DNA of 64,000 bases from an uncultured Clostridia bacterium (GTDB lineage: Bacteria; Bacillota; Clostridia; HGM11514), in assembly GCA_934464705.1 (NCBI GenBank), contig CAKSKB010000004.1, forward strand, positions 1 to 64,000, written 5' to 3'. Position numbers and translations under genes: made by a program. Under the pieces are notes generated by a model. That model had not been told where the DNA came from and did not search any database. It saw nothing but the letters and a program-made list of their open reading frames with translations. Of the stretch, positions 25,745-35,141 are shown in pieces (positions within the stretch are counted from its first letter, which is position 1; every line of letters starts with the position of its first letter).

Positions 25745-26380
25745 TTATTTACCGCATTTAACAGTATTCTTTATTGTAACAATACCGCCCTTGGGACCCG
25801 GAACTGCGCCCTTAACGAGTATCAGATTCTTTTCTTCATCGACCTTTACAATGTCAAGGTTCTGAACGGTAACCTTATCCACACCGAAGTGACCCGGGAG
25901 CTTTTTACCCTTCATAACCTTACCGGGATAGGAGCAGGCACCCATGGAACCTACGCCTCTGTGGTAACCGGAACCGTGAGCCATAGGACCTCTGTGAGTT
26001 CCCCATCTCTTAACCGTACCGGCGAAACCGTGACCCTTTGAAATACCGGAAACATCAACCTTTTCGCCTTCTGCAAAAACAGAAGCCTTGATTTCGTCGC
26101 CTACATTCATTTCGCTTGCATTGTCAAGTCTGAATTCACGAAGGAATTTCTTAAACGCTACACCGCTCTTCTGGAAATGACCCTTAGCGGGTTTGGTGAG
26201 CTTCTTTTCCTCGATATCAGCGAAGCCGACCTGAACCGCCGAATAGCCGTCCTTTTCAACTTCCTTCTTCTGAACTACTGTGCACGGACCTGCTTCAATT
26301 ACCGTAACGGGAACAAGTACGCCGTCGGCATTGAAAAGCTGAGTCATTCCGAGCTTTTTTCCGATAATTGCTTTCTGCAT
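25745..26380 (-). CDS. rplC: 50S ribosomal protein L3
   Basis: 211 aa. MQKAIIGKKLGMTQLFNADG and the long loop around SYPGKVMKGKKLPGHFG (close to the peptidyl transferase centre) identify it. It lies between rpsJ and rplD. Confidence 0.97.
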   Translation of the reverse strand: MQKAIIGKKLGMTQLFNADGVLVPVTVIEAGPCTVVQKKEVEKDGYSAVQVGFADIEEKKLTKPAKGHFQKSGVAFKKFLREFRLDNASEMNVGDEIKASVFAEGEKVDVSGISKGHGFAGTVKRWGTHRGPMAHGSGYHRGVGSMGACSYPGKVMKGKKLPGHFGVDKVTVQNLDIVKVDEEKNLILVKGAVPGPKGGIVTIKNTVKCGK

Positions 26381-26450
26381 TACTATTTACCTCCTAAATG
26401 GTTATTGGTTGACCGCACCGGCCAACATGACCTGCCGCCATAACGGCTTC

Positions 26451-26765
26451 TTACAGCTTGATTTCGATATCAACGCCTGCAGGTAAGTCAAACTTAGATA
26501 ATTCGTCAACAGTCTTTGCTGTCGGCAGAAGGATGTCGATTAAGCGTTTGTGCGTTCTGAGCTCAAACTGCTCACGGCTGTCCTTATACTTGTGAACCGC
26601 ACGAAGAATTGTAACAACTTCTTTGCGTGTGGGGAGCGGGATAGGACCCGAAACCTTTGCGCCGGTTCTTTTTGCTGTTTCTACGATCCTTTCCGCCGTC
26701 TGGTCGAGAAGCATATGATCGTAACCTTTAAGTCTGATTCTCATCTTGTCTTTTACAGCTGCCAT
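26451..26765 (-). CDS. rpsJ: 30S ribosomal protein S10
   Basis: 104 aa, the first gene of the cluster. It also acts as NusE in transcription antitermination. RIRLKGYDHMLLDQTAERIV and SGPIPLPTRKEVVTILRAVH are diagnostic. The ATG at 26763-26765 follows AGGAGG by 10 nt. An upstream extension of 29 codons lies in the structured leader and is rejected. Confidence 0.97.
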   Translation of the reverse strand: MAAVKDKMRIRLKGYDHMLLDQTAERIVETAKRTGAKVSGPIPLPTRKEVVTILRAVHKYKDSREQFELRTHKRLIDILLPTAKTVDELSKFDLPAGVDIEIKL

Positions 26766-27134
26766 TAAATGCTCGCCTCCTATTCTATTGTTTGTTGTTT
26801 TTGTTCGTACGCACAACAGAGGAAGTTCTGTACACACATCCGGGTGTGTCACCCAATTTCATAATTAAACCCACTTTCAAAGTGGGTATTTCAGCAAACA
26901 GATACATATTTTGTCTTACCGCCGGACTTATGAAGAGCAGCGCGTCGGCGCAGGCTTCACAGTTTCCGCGAAACTGACAATCCCCGAAGGGAGCATATGT
27001 TCGCACATAGCTTATGAAAAAGCTGTGTACAGTGATTTCTGTCGCCCGGTTTTGAAAACCGGACATTCTCCACGGAAAAACCAACCGTTTTGCGGGTTGC
27101 AACCTCCCGTTTCATCGTATGCCATACATCACAA
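26766..27134 (-). promoter_or_regulatory. Long structured 5' leader of the S10-spc-alpha cluster
   Basis: About 370 nt separate the promoter from rpsJ with no credible reading frame. The minus strand can form several separate stems: 26870-26886 (CCCACT with AGTGGG), 26960-26976 (CAGTTTC-CGC-GAAACTG), 26981-26992 (TCCC-loop-GGGA), 27009-27024, and 27040-27064 (TGTC-CCGGTTTT with AAAACCGG-ACA). Leaders bound by ribosomal proteins are known for other Firmicute operons. The size and density of stems suggest autogenous control by an encoded protein, but this is inference. Confidence 0.6.
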
Positions 27135-27140
27135 TTCGAT

Positions 27141-27169
27141 ATTATACTACATTCCGAAGGAAAAATCAA
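27141..27169 (-). promoter_or_regulatory. Promoter of the ribosomal protein cluster
   Basis: TTGATT (27164-27169), a 17-bp spacer and TATAAT (27141-27146) are on the minus strand. It is the only strong promoter seen upstream of rpsJ. Confidence 0.82.
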
Positions 27170-27230
27170 GCATTATTTTTAAAAAAATCTTCATTTTTGA
27201 ATTTTTGGCGTTTTGACATACAAAAACCGC

Positions 27231-27274
27231 AAAAAACAGCCGTATTGTTGTGATTTCGCACAACAATACGGCTG
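27231..27274 (-). terminator. Rho-independent terminator after the LRR protein gene
   Basis: A perfect 16-bp stem (CAGCCGTATTGTTGTG, 27237-27252, with 27259-27274) is followed by six T residues on the minus strand. It isolates the LRR operon from the ribosomal cluster promoter. Confidence 0.93.
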
Positions 27275-27314
27275 CGGTTAATTTTATAAAAATCGAGTTT
27301 CTTCCTATTATATA

Positions 27315-30023
27315 TTACTTCACCATGACCGTTTCCGGAATCTTTGCATAAGGCGACATATCGTCGTTCCAGATAAAGATTTTCACCGCAACCGAGTCGC
27401 CGCTGAGTATAAGCTTCTGCGCGGCAGCACCGGACACTGCCGTTTTTGCGTCCTTAAGAACACCGTTTCGGTCAAAGCCGGCGGCAATGATTTTCTTTCC
27501 GTCCGGAACATTATATGCAGCAACGCTTACCTCGCAGCCGCCTTCTGTTTTGGAAGCGCTGCTCTTTGTGTACGGAGCGCTGAACTCGGTTTTTGCAGTT
27601 TCAAAAGTATCGTTTCCGACATCTACCGAAACGCTTTCCCACTGCCCGGGAGTTCCGGTATAAATTTTTTCCGTAATATTATCGCAGTAACCGAAAGCGT
27701 ACCACCCGATTTTCTTAACGCTCTCCGGAATAAGAACCGAACAGAGGTTTTTGGCATAATAAGCGGCATAGTCCGCTATGGTTACAACCGTATCGGGTAT
27801 GTAAAACACAGTGTCCGGTTTACAGCCCGGATAAGCAAGCAGTTCCGTCATATCGGCATTATAAAGCGCACCGTCAAAGCCCTTGTACGCCGTATTACCT
27901 TCCGCAACGGTTATGCTTTCAAGGTCATAGCATAATGAAAAAGCAGATTCATCCATATTTGTCACGCTCGCCGGAACGGTAACGGATTTCAGCATTTCGG
28001 AGTTTGATACAACATATCCTCCCAAATATTCAATTCCTTCGCACAAAATGAGTTCTTCAAGCTTTTCGCATGCCGAGAACGCATCGGATTCAATTGTTTT
28101 AACGGTGCCGGGTACGGTTATTTTTACAAGCTTTTTGTTATCGGCAAAAGCGCTTGAGGAAATCGTGTTGACCGAAGCCGGCACGGTAAATTCGGACCCG
28201 GCTTTGGCGTTCGGATAAGCTGTAAGCACAGTTTTTTCCTTATTATAAAGTATTCCGTCCTCCGCGCAAAAATATCGGTTATCGGCATCAACAGCGAACT
28301 CCGTCATTTTCCTGCAGCTCGAAAATGCTCCTTCCGGGATTCGCTCAACACTTTCCGGAATAGTTATTTTCTCAATTTTGTTATTGTAATTCCAAGTAAA
28401 CGCTCCGGATGCAATGCGTTTCGTTTCGGGTTCGATATTTAACTCCGCACGGCTTAGATCTGCCTCAATCAGCCAACAGCCGTTATAAAGACTGCCGTTT
28501 TTTCTGTTGCTTTGGTTTCTGTAATATTCCGCAGCCGTTTTTGCGGTATCGCCGTTGAAAATTTTTCTTCCGAGTTCGGTAACCGAATCGGGTATTTCAG
28601 CCTCGGCAAGCGATGTGCAGTTATAAAACGCTTCCTCCCCTATTTTTTCAAGACCGTCATTCATAATAACTTTTTTAATCAAAGCATTTCCGGCAAATGC
28701 GTTATTCTCAATTCGGCGCACGGTCGAAGGAAGTGCGTATTCCTCGCCGAACTTTGCAGTCGGATAAAAAATCAGCTGCGACTGCGTTTTATCGTACAAA
28801 ACCCCGTTATCGGAGGAATATACGCTGTTTCCGCTGCCGATGGTTATTGATTTCAAGGAGGTCATGTAAGCGCCGCTGTAGGCATAATACATAATTATTT
28901 TTCCGATTTTGACTACACTGTCGGGAATAACAAGTTCCTCAAGCGAAGAGCAGCCCTGAAATGCAGAGTCCTGAATTTCTTCAACACCGTTTTCAATGGT
29001 AATGTTTTCAAGAGAAGAACAGCTTGAAAACGCAAAAGCACCGATTCTTTTTACGCTTCCGGGAACCATTATATCGGTTATGGGGCAATTCGCAAACATT
29101 TCGGAGGGTATTACCGAAACACCGTCTTCGATAACGGCATTGGCGAGGTTTTTACAGGAATAGTACACATCGCCGCCGTATTCAATCCCGGCATACACCG
29201 TGACATCGGTAAGCCCCGTACCCCAGAATGCTCTTGAATCGATTTTCCTGACCTTGTCCTTTGAAAAATTCACGGTTTTGAGCGAAGAACAGCCGTAAAA
29301 TGCGCCGTAGCCTATTTTTTCAACGGAGTCGGGAAGCGTAAAGCTTTCCTCTGTTTTCGCAAGCGGTCTTGCTATAAACTCGGTTTTGTCAAAGTTATAG
29401 AGATTTCCTTCGGAATCCGCAGAATAATACCTGTTTTCGGGAGCCACTTTAATTTGCGAAATACCGCTGCTCCCGATAAGCACAAGCTCCTCAAAATAAT
29501 TTACATTCTTGGGAACCGTAAATTCCGTAAGCCCCGTGCATCTGCCGAATGCGGCATAATTGATAGTTTCCACGCTGTCCGGGAGAGAAACGGAAGAAAG
29601 CGACGAACAATTGTAAAATGCGTTGCTCTTTATTTCTTTAAGCGACGATGACCACCTGATTCCCGCAATGCCGCTGCAGCCGGAAAATGCAGACTCACCT
29701 ATTTTTGTTACGGTATCCGCAATTGAAACAGACTCAATACTGCTCATGCCACAAAATGCATAACCGCCTATATCGGTTACACCGTCTTTAATTTCAACGG
29801 TTTTTACATCTTTGATATCGCTCCACGGCGGTTCAAAGGTAAAACTGTAACGGATCATGTTTCCGCTGCCGCTTACGGTAAGCCGCTTGGAAGAAGCGTC
29901 ATAATTCCATACAAGGTTTGCTCCGCAGGTTCCGCTCTGTTCTGCGGCGTATATGCCGCACGGAATCAGTGAAAAGAGCAGGCACAGCACAATCGCAAAA
30001 GACAAAAAACTTCTGTTTCTCAT
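27315..30023 (-). CDS. Secreted BspA-like leucine-rich-repeat protein
   Basis: 902 aa. The signal peptide (MRNRSFLSFAIVLCLLFSL, likely cleaved after IYAA) is followed by many LRR_5-type repeats of the pattern I-xx-xAF-xxCxxL-xxIxIPxxVxxI. These are interrupted by short inserts that end in a NGVLYDK/DGILYNKEKT type motif. The C-terminal domain (about 830-902, with IIAAGFDRNG and KIFIWNDDMSPYA) recurs at the end of the LRR protein at 55438-57846. The ATG at 30021-30023 is preferred over an upstream TTG because AAGGGGG lies between them. It is transcribed after the LRR-SLH gene with a 24-bp gap. Family proteins mediate adhesion or protein binding; the target here is unknown. Confidence 0.85.
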   Translation of the reverse strand: MRNRSFLSFAIVLCLLFSLIPCGIYAAEQSGTCGANLVWNYDASSKRLTVSGSGNMIRYSFTFEPPWSDIKDVKTVEIKDGVTDIGGYAFCGMSSIESVSIADTVTKIGESAFSGCSGIAGIRWSSSLKEIKSNAFYNCSSLSSVSLPDSVETINYAAFGRCTGLTEFTVPKNVNYFEELVLIGSSGISQIKVAPENRYYSADSEGNLYNFDKTEFIARPLAKTEESFTLPDSVEKIGYGAFYGCSSLKTVNFSKDKVRKIDSRAFWGTGLTDVTVYAGIEYGGDVYYSCKNLANAVIEDGVSVIPSEMFANCPITDIMVPGSVKRIGAFAFSSCSSLENITIENGVEEIQDSAFQGCSSLEELVIPDSVVKIGKIIMYYAYSGAYMTSLKSITIGSGNSVYSSDNGVLYDKTQSQLIFYPTAKFGEEYALPSTVRRIENNAFAGNALIKKVIMNDGLEKIGEEAFYNCTSLAEAEIPDSVTELGRKIFNGDTAKTAAEYYRNQSNRKNGSLYNGCWLIEADLSRAELNIEPETKRIASGAFTWNYNNKIEKITIPESVERIPEGAFSSCRKMTEFAVDADNRYFCAEDGILYNKEKTVLTAYPNAKAGSEFTVPASVNTISSSAFADNKKLVKITVPGTVKTIESDAFSACEKLEELILCEGIEYLGGYVVSNSEMLKSVTVPASVTNMDESAFSLCYDLESITVAEGNTAYKGFDGALYNADMTELLAYPGCKPDTVFYIPDTVVTIADYAAYYAKNLCSVLIPESVKKIGWYAFGYCDNITEKIYTGTPGQWESVSVDVGNDTFETAKTEFSAPYTKSSASKTEGGCEVSVAAYNVPDGKKIIAAGFDRNGVLKDAKTAVSGAAAQKLILSGDSVAVKIFIWNDDMSPYAKIPETVMVK

Positions 30024-30047
30024 AACTAACCCCCTTGAAAACAAGAA

Positions 30048-31916
30048 TTATCCATTGTTAATCAAATAATCAAATTTGCTGAAAAGAGTAGCGGTTTCTG
30101 CTCTTGTCGGCGCTTTCTTTGCACCGATAATATATTCACCGCCGTCATTATATTCAAACATAACGCTTTTCGCAAAGCACCAGTCTACGGCGTCATACGC
30201 CCAGCCGGAAATGTCTGTACTGTCAATACATGAAGAATAATCCAGGTATCTGTTATCTCCGAGGGTAACATCAATGCCTCTGCTCTGAGCGTAACGGTAA
30301 AAAATTGCCGCAATCTGCTCACGGTTTATTGTGAGGTCGGGACAGAATTCCGTATCGCTCATACCGCTTATCACACCGTTTGCGCATGCCCAGTTAACCG
30401 CCTTTTTGTACCAGTCCTGCGTGAGGTCGGTAAATTTACAGGTTTCGGAAGCCTCCGGCTCACCCGCAAGGCGATAAAACATAGCTGCAAACTGCCCTCT
30501 TGTGATTGTTCCGTCGGGTGTGAATGTATCATCTCCCGTGCCTGCCATTATTCCCTTGTCAAGGCAATACTCAACTGCGGAGTGGTTCGGGTCACCCTCT
30601 GCGCTCGCAAGGTCGATAAACCGCCTTACGGCACAGTTCTCGCCCTTTTCTTCGCAAGGCTGTCTTGAATCCGCCGCAGCGGTCGGTTTGCCTGCCGAGA
30701 TTTCAGAGCCGGTATCTATAAGAATGCACCTGAACCCGTTATCCTTTGCATACTGCTCTGCCGCACTGCCCGAATATGCACGGATTACGAAGTTTTCATT
30801 TCTCACATCACTTCCGTCGGCATAATCCCAGCCGAACGCCTGAAGCCCGATTTCGGTTACGGATTTCGGGATTGTAACTTCATTCAGCTTGTTACAGCGA
30901 AAAAACGCCATATCGCCTATTTTCTCAACGCCTTCCGAAATTGTGAGATTTGTCAGATTTTCGCACCACGAAAATGCATTGTCTCCGATTTCCTTCACAT
31001 TTCCCGGAATTACAACATTATCAAGATTTTGGCACCAATAAAACCCGAGATACGGAATCGCCTTCAGCGTTGACGGAATTTTAACGGATGTGATACCCGA
31101 CATACCGAAAGAATCCTCGCACATAAGAGTTGTGCCTTCGCGTATTTCAATATCTCCCGTTGCCTCCCATTCCCTGATCTGCCTGTTCTCGGTCGGTGCG
31201 GAAGGGTCTGCATTATCTATGTCGGCATACCCAATCCGAAGCCCTGCCAGAAGATACGGACCGCAGTAGAGAATATTATTCTCACGGTTTGACGGCTCGT
31301 TTACATATGCCGTACCGAAAAGAATATTCTTTCCGAGATATTCAAGGTTTTTCGGAAGGATAATTTCAGTCAGAGCCTCGCCTCCAATTGCTTCGCTTCC
31401 TATATATTTAACGCTATCGGGAATTTTCAGGCTCGTAAGCTTTTCGCCGCAGTTCATTATTCCGTAATCCTTTATAACCTCAAGCCCGTCGTTAAGTTCA
31501 AGATATTCAAGGTAACGGCAGTCTATCGCCCTGCTGCCGATTTCCTTCACGGTTTTCGGAAGTTTTATTCCGATAATTTTTCCGAAACCGTCACGAAGCG
31601 CATCGTTACCGATTGCGGCAACGGTATGCCCGTTGATTTCGGAAGGAATATCAAATTTGTAAGAAGCGCCCTCCATAAATTTCCCGGCATAGCCCGTAAT
31701 CATCGCCGTGCCGTCCGCACGCACGGTGTAAAGCAGCGACGAATCATCGTTAGGGTCTTCCTTTTCACGAAGAATTTCGGCGTCTTCTGAAACCGCCGTA
31801 GCACTGCCCTCATATTCCTCCGTACCGTACTCCCTGTCCCACGCAGATACCGGCGCACATGCCGAAAAAAGCATTGCACCGGAAACAACTGCGCAAATAA
31901 TCTTTTTTATTCTCAT
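30048..31916 (-). CDS. Surface protein with LRR_5 repeats and three SLH domains
   Basis: 622 aa. The signal peptide ends near APVSA. A cysteine at LFSAC is a weak lipobox alternative. LRR_5 repeats occupy about 85-380. Three S-layer-homology domains fill about 430-622, each with a variant of the FxD...W...AV...G...F.P...TR.Q pattern (for example GTGDDTFTPDGTITRGQFAA). SLH domains bind secondary cell-wall polymer, so the protein should sit on the cell surface and present its LRR region. It shares an operon with the larger LRR protein downstream and with bofA upstream. Confidence 0.87.
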   Translation of the reverse strand: MRIKKIICAVVSGAMLFSACAPVSAWDREYGTEEYEGSATAVSEDAEILREKEDPNDDSSLLYTVRADGTAMITGYAGKFMEGASYKFDIPSEINGHTVAAIGNDALRDGFGKIIGIKLPKTVKEIGSRAIDCRYLEYLELNDGLEVIKDYGIMNCGEKLTSLKIPDSVKYIGSEAIGGEALTEIILPKNLEYLGKNILFGTAYVNEPSNRENNILYCGPYLLAGLRIGYADIDNADPSAPTENRQIREWEATGDIEIREGTTLMCEDSFGMSGITSVKIPSTLKAIPYLGFYWCQNLDNVVIPGNVKEIGDNAFSWCENLTNLTISEGVEKIGDMAFFRCNKLNEVTIPKSVTEIGLQAFGWDYADGSDVRNENFVIRAYSGSAAEQYAKDNGFRCILIDTGSEISAGKPTAAADSRQPCEEKGENCAVRRFIDLASAEGDPNHSAVEYCLDKGIMAGTGDDTFTPDGTITRGQFAAMFYRLAGEPEASETCKFTDLTQDWYKKAVNWACANGVISGMSDTEFCPDLTINREQIAAIFYRYAQSRGIDVTLGDNRYLDYSSCIDSTDISGWAYDAVDWCFAKSVMFEYNDGGEYIIGAKKAPTRAETATLFSKFDYLINNG

Positions 31917-31935
31917 GAATACTCCCCCTTGATTT

Positions 31936-32187
31936 TCAGCAAATCAGATTTTTCAGTATGTAAACCATGACCGTCCCCGGCAAACCGAGCACCCCGGACG
32001 CAAAAGCCGTAAACGGATTTATACCCACGGCGATTTTCGGAAACGCCGTATTCACAACAAACATAGCCGCCGTGCCGAGTATGAAATTGAGCAGAAAATA
32101 CAGAACTCCCCTCAGCGGTTTTACAAGGCACATTACAATCACCGCAATAATTACGGCAGCCGCAGCTGCGGCAGCGTAGGTATTCAT
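31936..32187 (-). CDS. bofA: BofA-family protein (pro-sigma-K processing inhibitor-like)
   Basis: 83 aa with two to three hydrophobic segments and the conserved C-terminal NPFTAFASGVLGLPGTVMVY. In Bacillus BofA holds the SpoIVFB protease inactive in the outer forespore membrane, delaying sigma-K activation. The ATG at 32185-32187 follows GGGGGTG. An upstream ATG (32206-32208) overlaps a candidate -10 box. It points to a spore former. Its place ahead of two surface-protein genes is unusual. Confidence 0.8.
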   Translation of the reverse strand: MNTYAAAAAAAVIIAVIVMCLVKPLRGVLYFLLNFILGTAAMFVVNTAFPKIAVGINPFTAFASGVLGLPGTVMVYILKNLIC

Positions 32188-32206
32188 AAGCTTCACCCCC
32201 GCTGCC

Positions 32207-32236
32207 ATTATATGCTTACAGCTTTTTATTTATCAA
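32207..32236 (-). promoter_or_regulatory. Candidate promoter for bofA and the LRR genes
   Basis: TTGATA (32231-32236), an 18-bp spacer and TATAAT (32207-32212) are on the minus strand at the end of the DivIVA-like gene. Confidence 0.5.
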
Positions 32237-32831
32237 CATATCTTGTATAAAGATCCTGAAATACGCCCTTCATGCGTTCGATTTCTCCGCTTATTCCCAA
32301 AAGCTCGCTCTTTTTGCTTATAATCTGCTTTTCGATTTCCGCCTTGCGTGCGTTCGCTGCCATGACAGCCTCCTCCTGGAGTTTTTTTGCGAGCATGTCC
32401 GCTTTTATAAGCACATCGGCAATTTCGGACTTATCCCTTTCGGTCTGCGCCTTAGTTTCGTCAAGCTCCGCACGGAGTTTTTCGACTTCCTTTTCGAGCC
32501 GCTCCTTATCCGGAATATAATCCGTTTCAAGCTGCGAAGAAACAGACGAAAGCTTTTTTTCAAGTTCCGCATTCTGCTCTTTCAGCTCCGAGTTTTCAGC
32601 CTTTGCCCGTGAAAGCCCTTCACCCACCTCCGATAAATCCGAAAGCCGTGTTTCAAGCTCCGCATTTTTGGCTTTAAGCTCATCGGCAACGGTTTTGTAA
32701 TTGTTGATTTCGGTCTGCTTTGCGCTCAGCGCCTCATCGTACTTCTCCGAAAGATTCCTGATATAATCCACAACGCCTTTTTTATCAAAACCTTTGAATT
32801 TTGTTTTAAATACTATCTTATTATTATCCAT
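32226..32831 (-). CDS. DivIVA-domain coiled-coil protein
   Basis: 201 aa. The first 45 residues (FKTKFKGFDKKGVVDYIRNL) match the membrane-binding DivIVA/GpsB start. The rest is a long coiled coil rich in E, K, A and L to about 190. Family members mark curved membrane at the division site and poles and recruit other proteins. It is transcribed divergently from pcrA. bofA follows after 38 bp, so it may share part of the downstream transcription. Confidence 0.8.
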   Translation of the reverse strand: MDNNKIVFKTKFKGFDKKGVVDYIRNLSEKYDEALSAKQTEINNYKTVADELKAKNAELETRLSDLSEVGEGLSRAKAENSELKEQNAELEKKLSSVSSQLETDYIPDKERLEKEVEKLRAELDETKAQTERDKSEIADVLIKADMLAKKLQEEAVMAANARKAEIEKQIISKKSELLGISGEIERMKGVFQDLYTRYVDK

Positions 32832-32848
32832 AAAAACACCTCAAGTAT

Positions 32849-32877
32849 ATATTATCATTATATTTGAAAAAAGTCAA
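32849..32877 (-). promoter_or_regulatory. Promoter of the DivIVA-like gene
   Basis: TTGACT (32872-32877), a 17-bp spacer and TAATAT (32849-32854) on the minus strand sit back to back with the pcrA promoter. Confidence 0.6.
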
Positions 32878-32895
32878 TAATTTATCAAATTTTGT

Positions 32896-32924
32896 TTTAC
32901 AAATCGGCAAAAATATGGTATAAT
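32896..32924 (+). promoter_or_regulatory. Promoter of the pcrA operon
   Basis: TTTACA (32896-32901), a 17-bp spacer and TATAAT (32919-32924) lie only about 20 bp before the start codon, so the leader is very short. Confidence 0.75.
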
Positions 32925-32943
32925 TATACCTGTGGTGATTAAT

Positions 32944-35130
32944 ATGCTTAATAACAATCTTAACGATATGCAAAAAGCGGCGGTTGAAACAACCGAAGGG
33001 CCGCTTCTGGTGCTTGCGGGTGCGGGCAGCGGTAAAACGACCGTTCTCGTAAACCGAATTGCACATATAATATGCGATAAATTCACGCCCCCGTGGGCTG
33101 TTCTTGCGATAACATTTACAAATAAGGCTGCCGGCGAAATGAAGGCGAGGCTTGAAACGGTTCTCGGCGAGGAGGCAAACGATATCTGGAGCGGCACATT
33201 CCATTCGGTGTGCATGAGGATACTGCGCCGCGAAATCGAAAAGCTCGGGTATAACCGTGATTTTTCGGTGTACGATACCTCCGACCAGCTTGTGGTCATA
33301 AAGGAATGTCTTAAAGAACTTAATCTTGACGATAAGATGTTCCCGCCGAAATCCGTGCAGAATATAATCAGCCGTGCGAAGGATTCCATGACGGGGTGCG
33401 CCGAGTTTGAAAAAATGTACGCTTCGGATTTCCGCATGAGCAGAGTGTCGGGAATCTACTCTCTTTATCAGAGCAAACTGCAGGCTAATTCCGCACTGGA
33501 TTTTGACGATATTATACTTCTTACGGTTAAACTTCTGACGGAATTTCCGGAAACTCTCGAGTTTTACTCGTCCAAATTCAAATACATACTGGTCGATGAG
33601 TATCAGGACACAAACCATTGTCAGTTTGAACTTGTCAGGCTGCTTTCGTCCAAGCATAAAAACATATGCGTTGTGGGCGATGACGACCAGAGCATTTATA
33701 AATTCAGGGGCGCAAACATAGAGAATATCCTGAATTTCGAGAAGATTTTCAAAAACGCAAGGGTCATAAAGCTTGAGCAGAATTACCGCTCCACAAAGAG
33801 TATTCTTGATGTTGCGAACTGCGTTATAGCCAACAATACCGAACGCAAGGACAAAGCGCTGTGGACCGCAAAGGAAGGCGGCGAAAAACCCAAGCTTTAC
33901 ATCGCTTCCACCGAGCACGACGAGGCATACTTTGTCGCAAACAAGATAACCGAACTCCGGCGTGACAGACGGTATTCGGATTTTGCCGTGCTTTACAGAA
34001 CAAATGCGCAGTCCCGAGTGATAGAAGCAACTTTCAGAAATAACGGAATCCCCTACAGGGTTGTCGGCGGACTGCGATTCTACGACCGCAAGGAAGTAAA
34101 GGACATCATAGCATATCTAAGGCTTGTCGCAAACCGTGCTGATAATGTGAGCCTAAAAAGAATAATAAACGAGCCGAAGCGCTGCATAGGCGCAAAGTCT
34201 ATGGAAACCGCCGAAGCACTTGCAAACCGCGAAGGAAAATCGATGTTTGAAATAGTTTCCTCCGCTGCGATGTATGAAGATATTCCAAGGGCGGCGGCAG
34301 CGAAATTCGATGCATTTTCCAAAATGATACTTTCGTTTGAAAAAATGCAGGACAATATTATAATGCTTCTCGATTCGGTGCTTGAGGCGTCGGGGTATAT
34401 CCACGCACTTGAATTGGAAAACACGGTCGAGGCACAGTCGAGAATCGAGAATATAAAAGAACTCCGAAGCGCCGTTTCGGACTATGTTTCCCAGAGCGGC
34501 GGCGAAGCGGACCTGAGCGGATTTCTGGAACAGGTTTCCCTCGTGAGCGATATTGATAATTATGATGAATCCGAGGACGCCGTTGTGCTTATGACGCTGC
34601 ACAGCGTAAAGGGACTTGAGTTTCCCGTGGTATTCCTTTGCGGAATGGAGGAAAATGTGTTCCCGAGTTTCCGCTCGGTTACCGAGCAGGGCGGAATCGA
34701 GGAAGAACGCCGCCTTTGCTATGTGGGCATAACGCGCGCAAGGGAAATACTTTTCATGTCGTGTGCGTCGCAGAGAACCCTTTTCGGCAACACAAGCTAC
34801 AATAAAGAATCAAGATTTCTGGGCGAAATTGCACCCGAACTTATCGACAGGCTTGTTAAGAAGCGGCCGGAAATTCCCGAAGGCACCGCAGCAAAGCCTA
34901 AAATTACAAACGAAATGCTGTTCGGCGGAAAAATCGGAGGATTCGGCAGGCCAAAAGCCGAAATATCGACCGATTACCGCACGGGCGAGGCGGTGGAGCA
35001 CAGAAAGTTCGGCAGGGGCATTATACTTTCGGCCGTTCCTGCGGGGAATGATATGAAGCTTGAAATTGCATTTGAAACAGTCGGCACAAAAACGCTTATG
35101 TCGTCATTTGCGCCGCTGAAAAAACTGTGA
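32944..35130 (+). CDS. pcrA: UvrD/PcrA-type DNA helicase
   Basis: 728 aa, superfamily 1A 3'-5' helicase for repair and removal of roadblocks. Motifs in order: AGAGSGKTTVL (Walker A), VDEYQDTN (Walker B), VVGDDDQSIYKFRGA (motif III), LEQNYRSTKSIL (IV), and MTLHSVKGLEFPVVFLCGMEE (V) with VGITRAR (VI). The C-terminal Tudor-like tail is present (VEHRKFGRGIILS). The ATG at 32944 follows GGTGA. An in-frame GTG at 32932 would be almost at the transcript start and is rejected. It is followed by yerC after 11 bp. Confidence 0.95.
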   Translation: MLNNNLNDMQKAAVETTEGPLLVLAGAGSGKTTVLVNRIAHIICDKFTPPWAVLAITFTNKAAGEMKARLETVLGEEANDIWSGTFHSVCMRILRREIEKLGYNRDFSVYDTSDQLVVIKECLKELNLDDKMFPPKSVQNIISRAKDSMTGCAEFEKMYASDFRMSRVSGIYSLYQSKLQANSALDFDDIILLTVKLLTEFPETLEFYSSKFKYILVDEYQDTNHCQFELVRLLSSKHKNICVVGDDDQSIYKFRGANIENILNFEKIFKNARVIKLEQNYRSTKSILDVANCVIANNTERKDKALWTAKEGGEKPKLYIASTEHDEAYFVANKITELRRDRRYSDFAVLYRTNAQSRVIEATFRNNGIPYRVVGGLRFYDRKEVKDIIAYLRLVANRADNVSLKRIINEPKRCIGAKSMETAEALANREGKSMFEIVSSAAMYEDIPRAAAAKFDAFSKMILSFEKMQDNIIMLLDSVLEASGYIHALELENTVEAQSRIENIKELRSAVSDYVSQSGGEADLSGFLEQVSLVSDIDNYDESEDAVVLMTLHSVKGLEFPVVFLCGMEENVFPSFRSVTEQGGIEEERRLCYVGITRAREILFMSCASQRTLFGNTSYNKESRFLGEIAPELIDRLVKKRPEIPEGTAAKPKITNEMLFGGKIGGFGRPKAEISTDYRTGEAVEHRKFGRGIILSAVPAGNDMKLEIAFETVGTKTLMSSFAPLKKL

Positions 35131-35141
35131 GGTGACATAAA

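Noticed and set aside
26766..26852. N-terminal extension of rpsJ by 29 codons.
   Set aside because: The AGGAGG site lies inside the extension and the family protein starts at the later ATG.
27040..27066. A CCGGT-TTTCAAA-ACCGG arm in the S10 leader looks like an anticodon arm with UCA (tRNA-Sec).
   Set aside because: No acceptor stem, D arm or T arm (GGTTCGA) can be placed around it; it fits as one of several leader hairpins.
32824..33918. Minus-strand open frame of 364 codons over pcrA.
   Set aside because: It lies opposite conserved helicase motifs and overlaps the divergent promoters; no family features.
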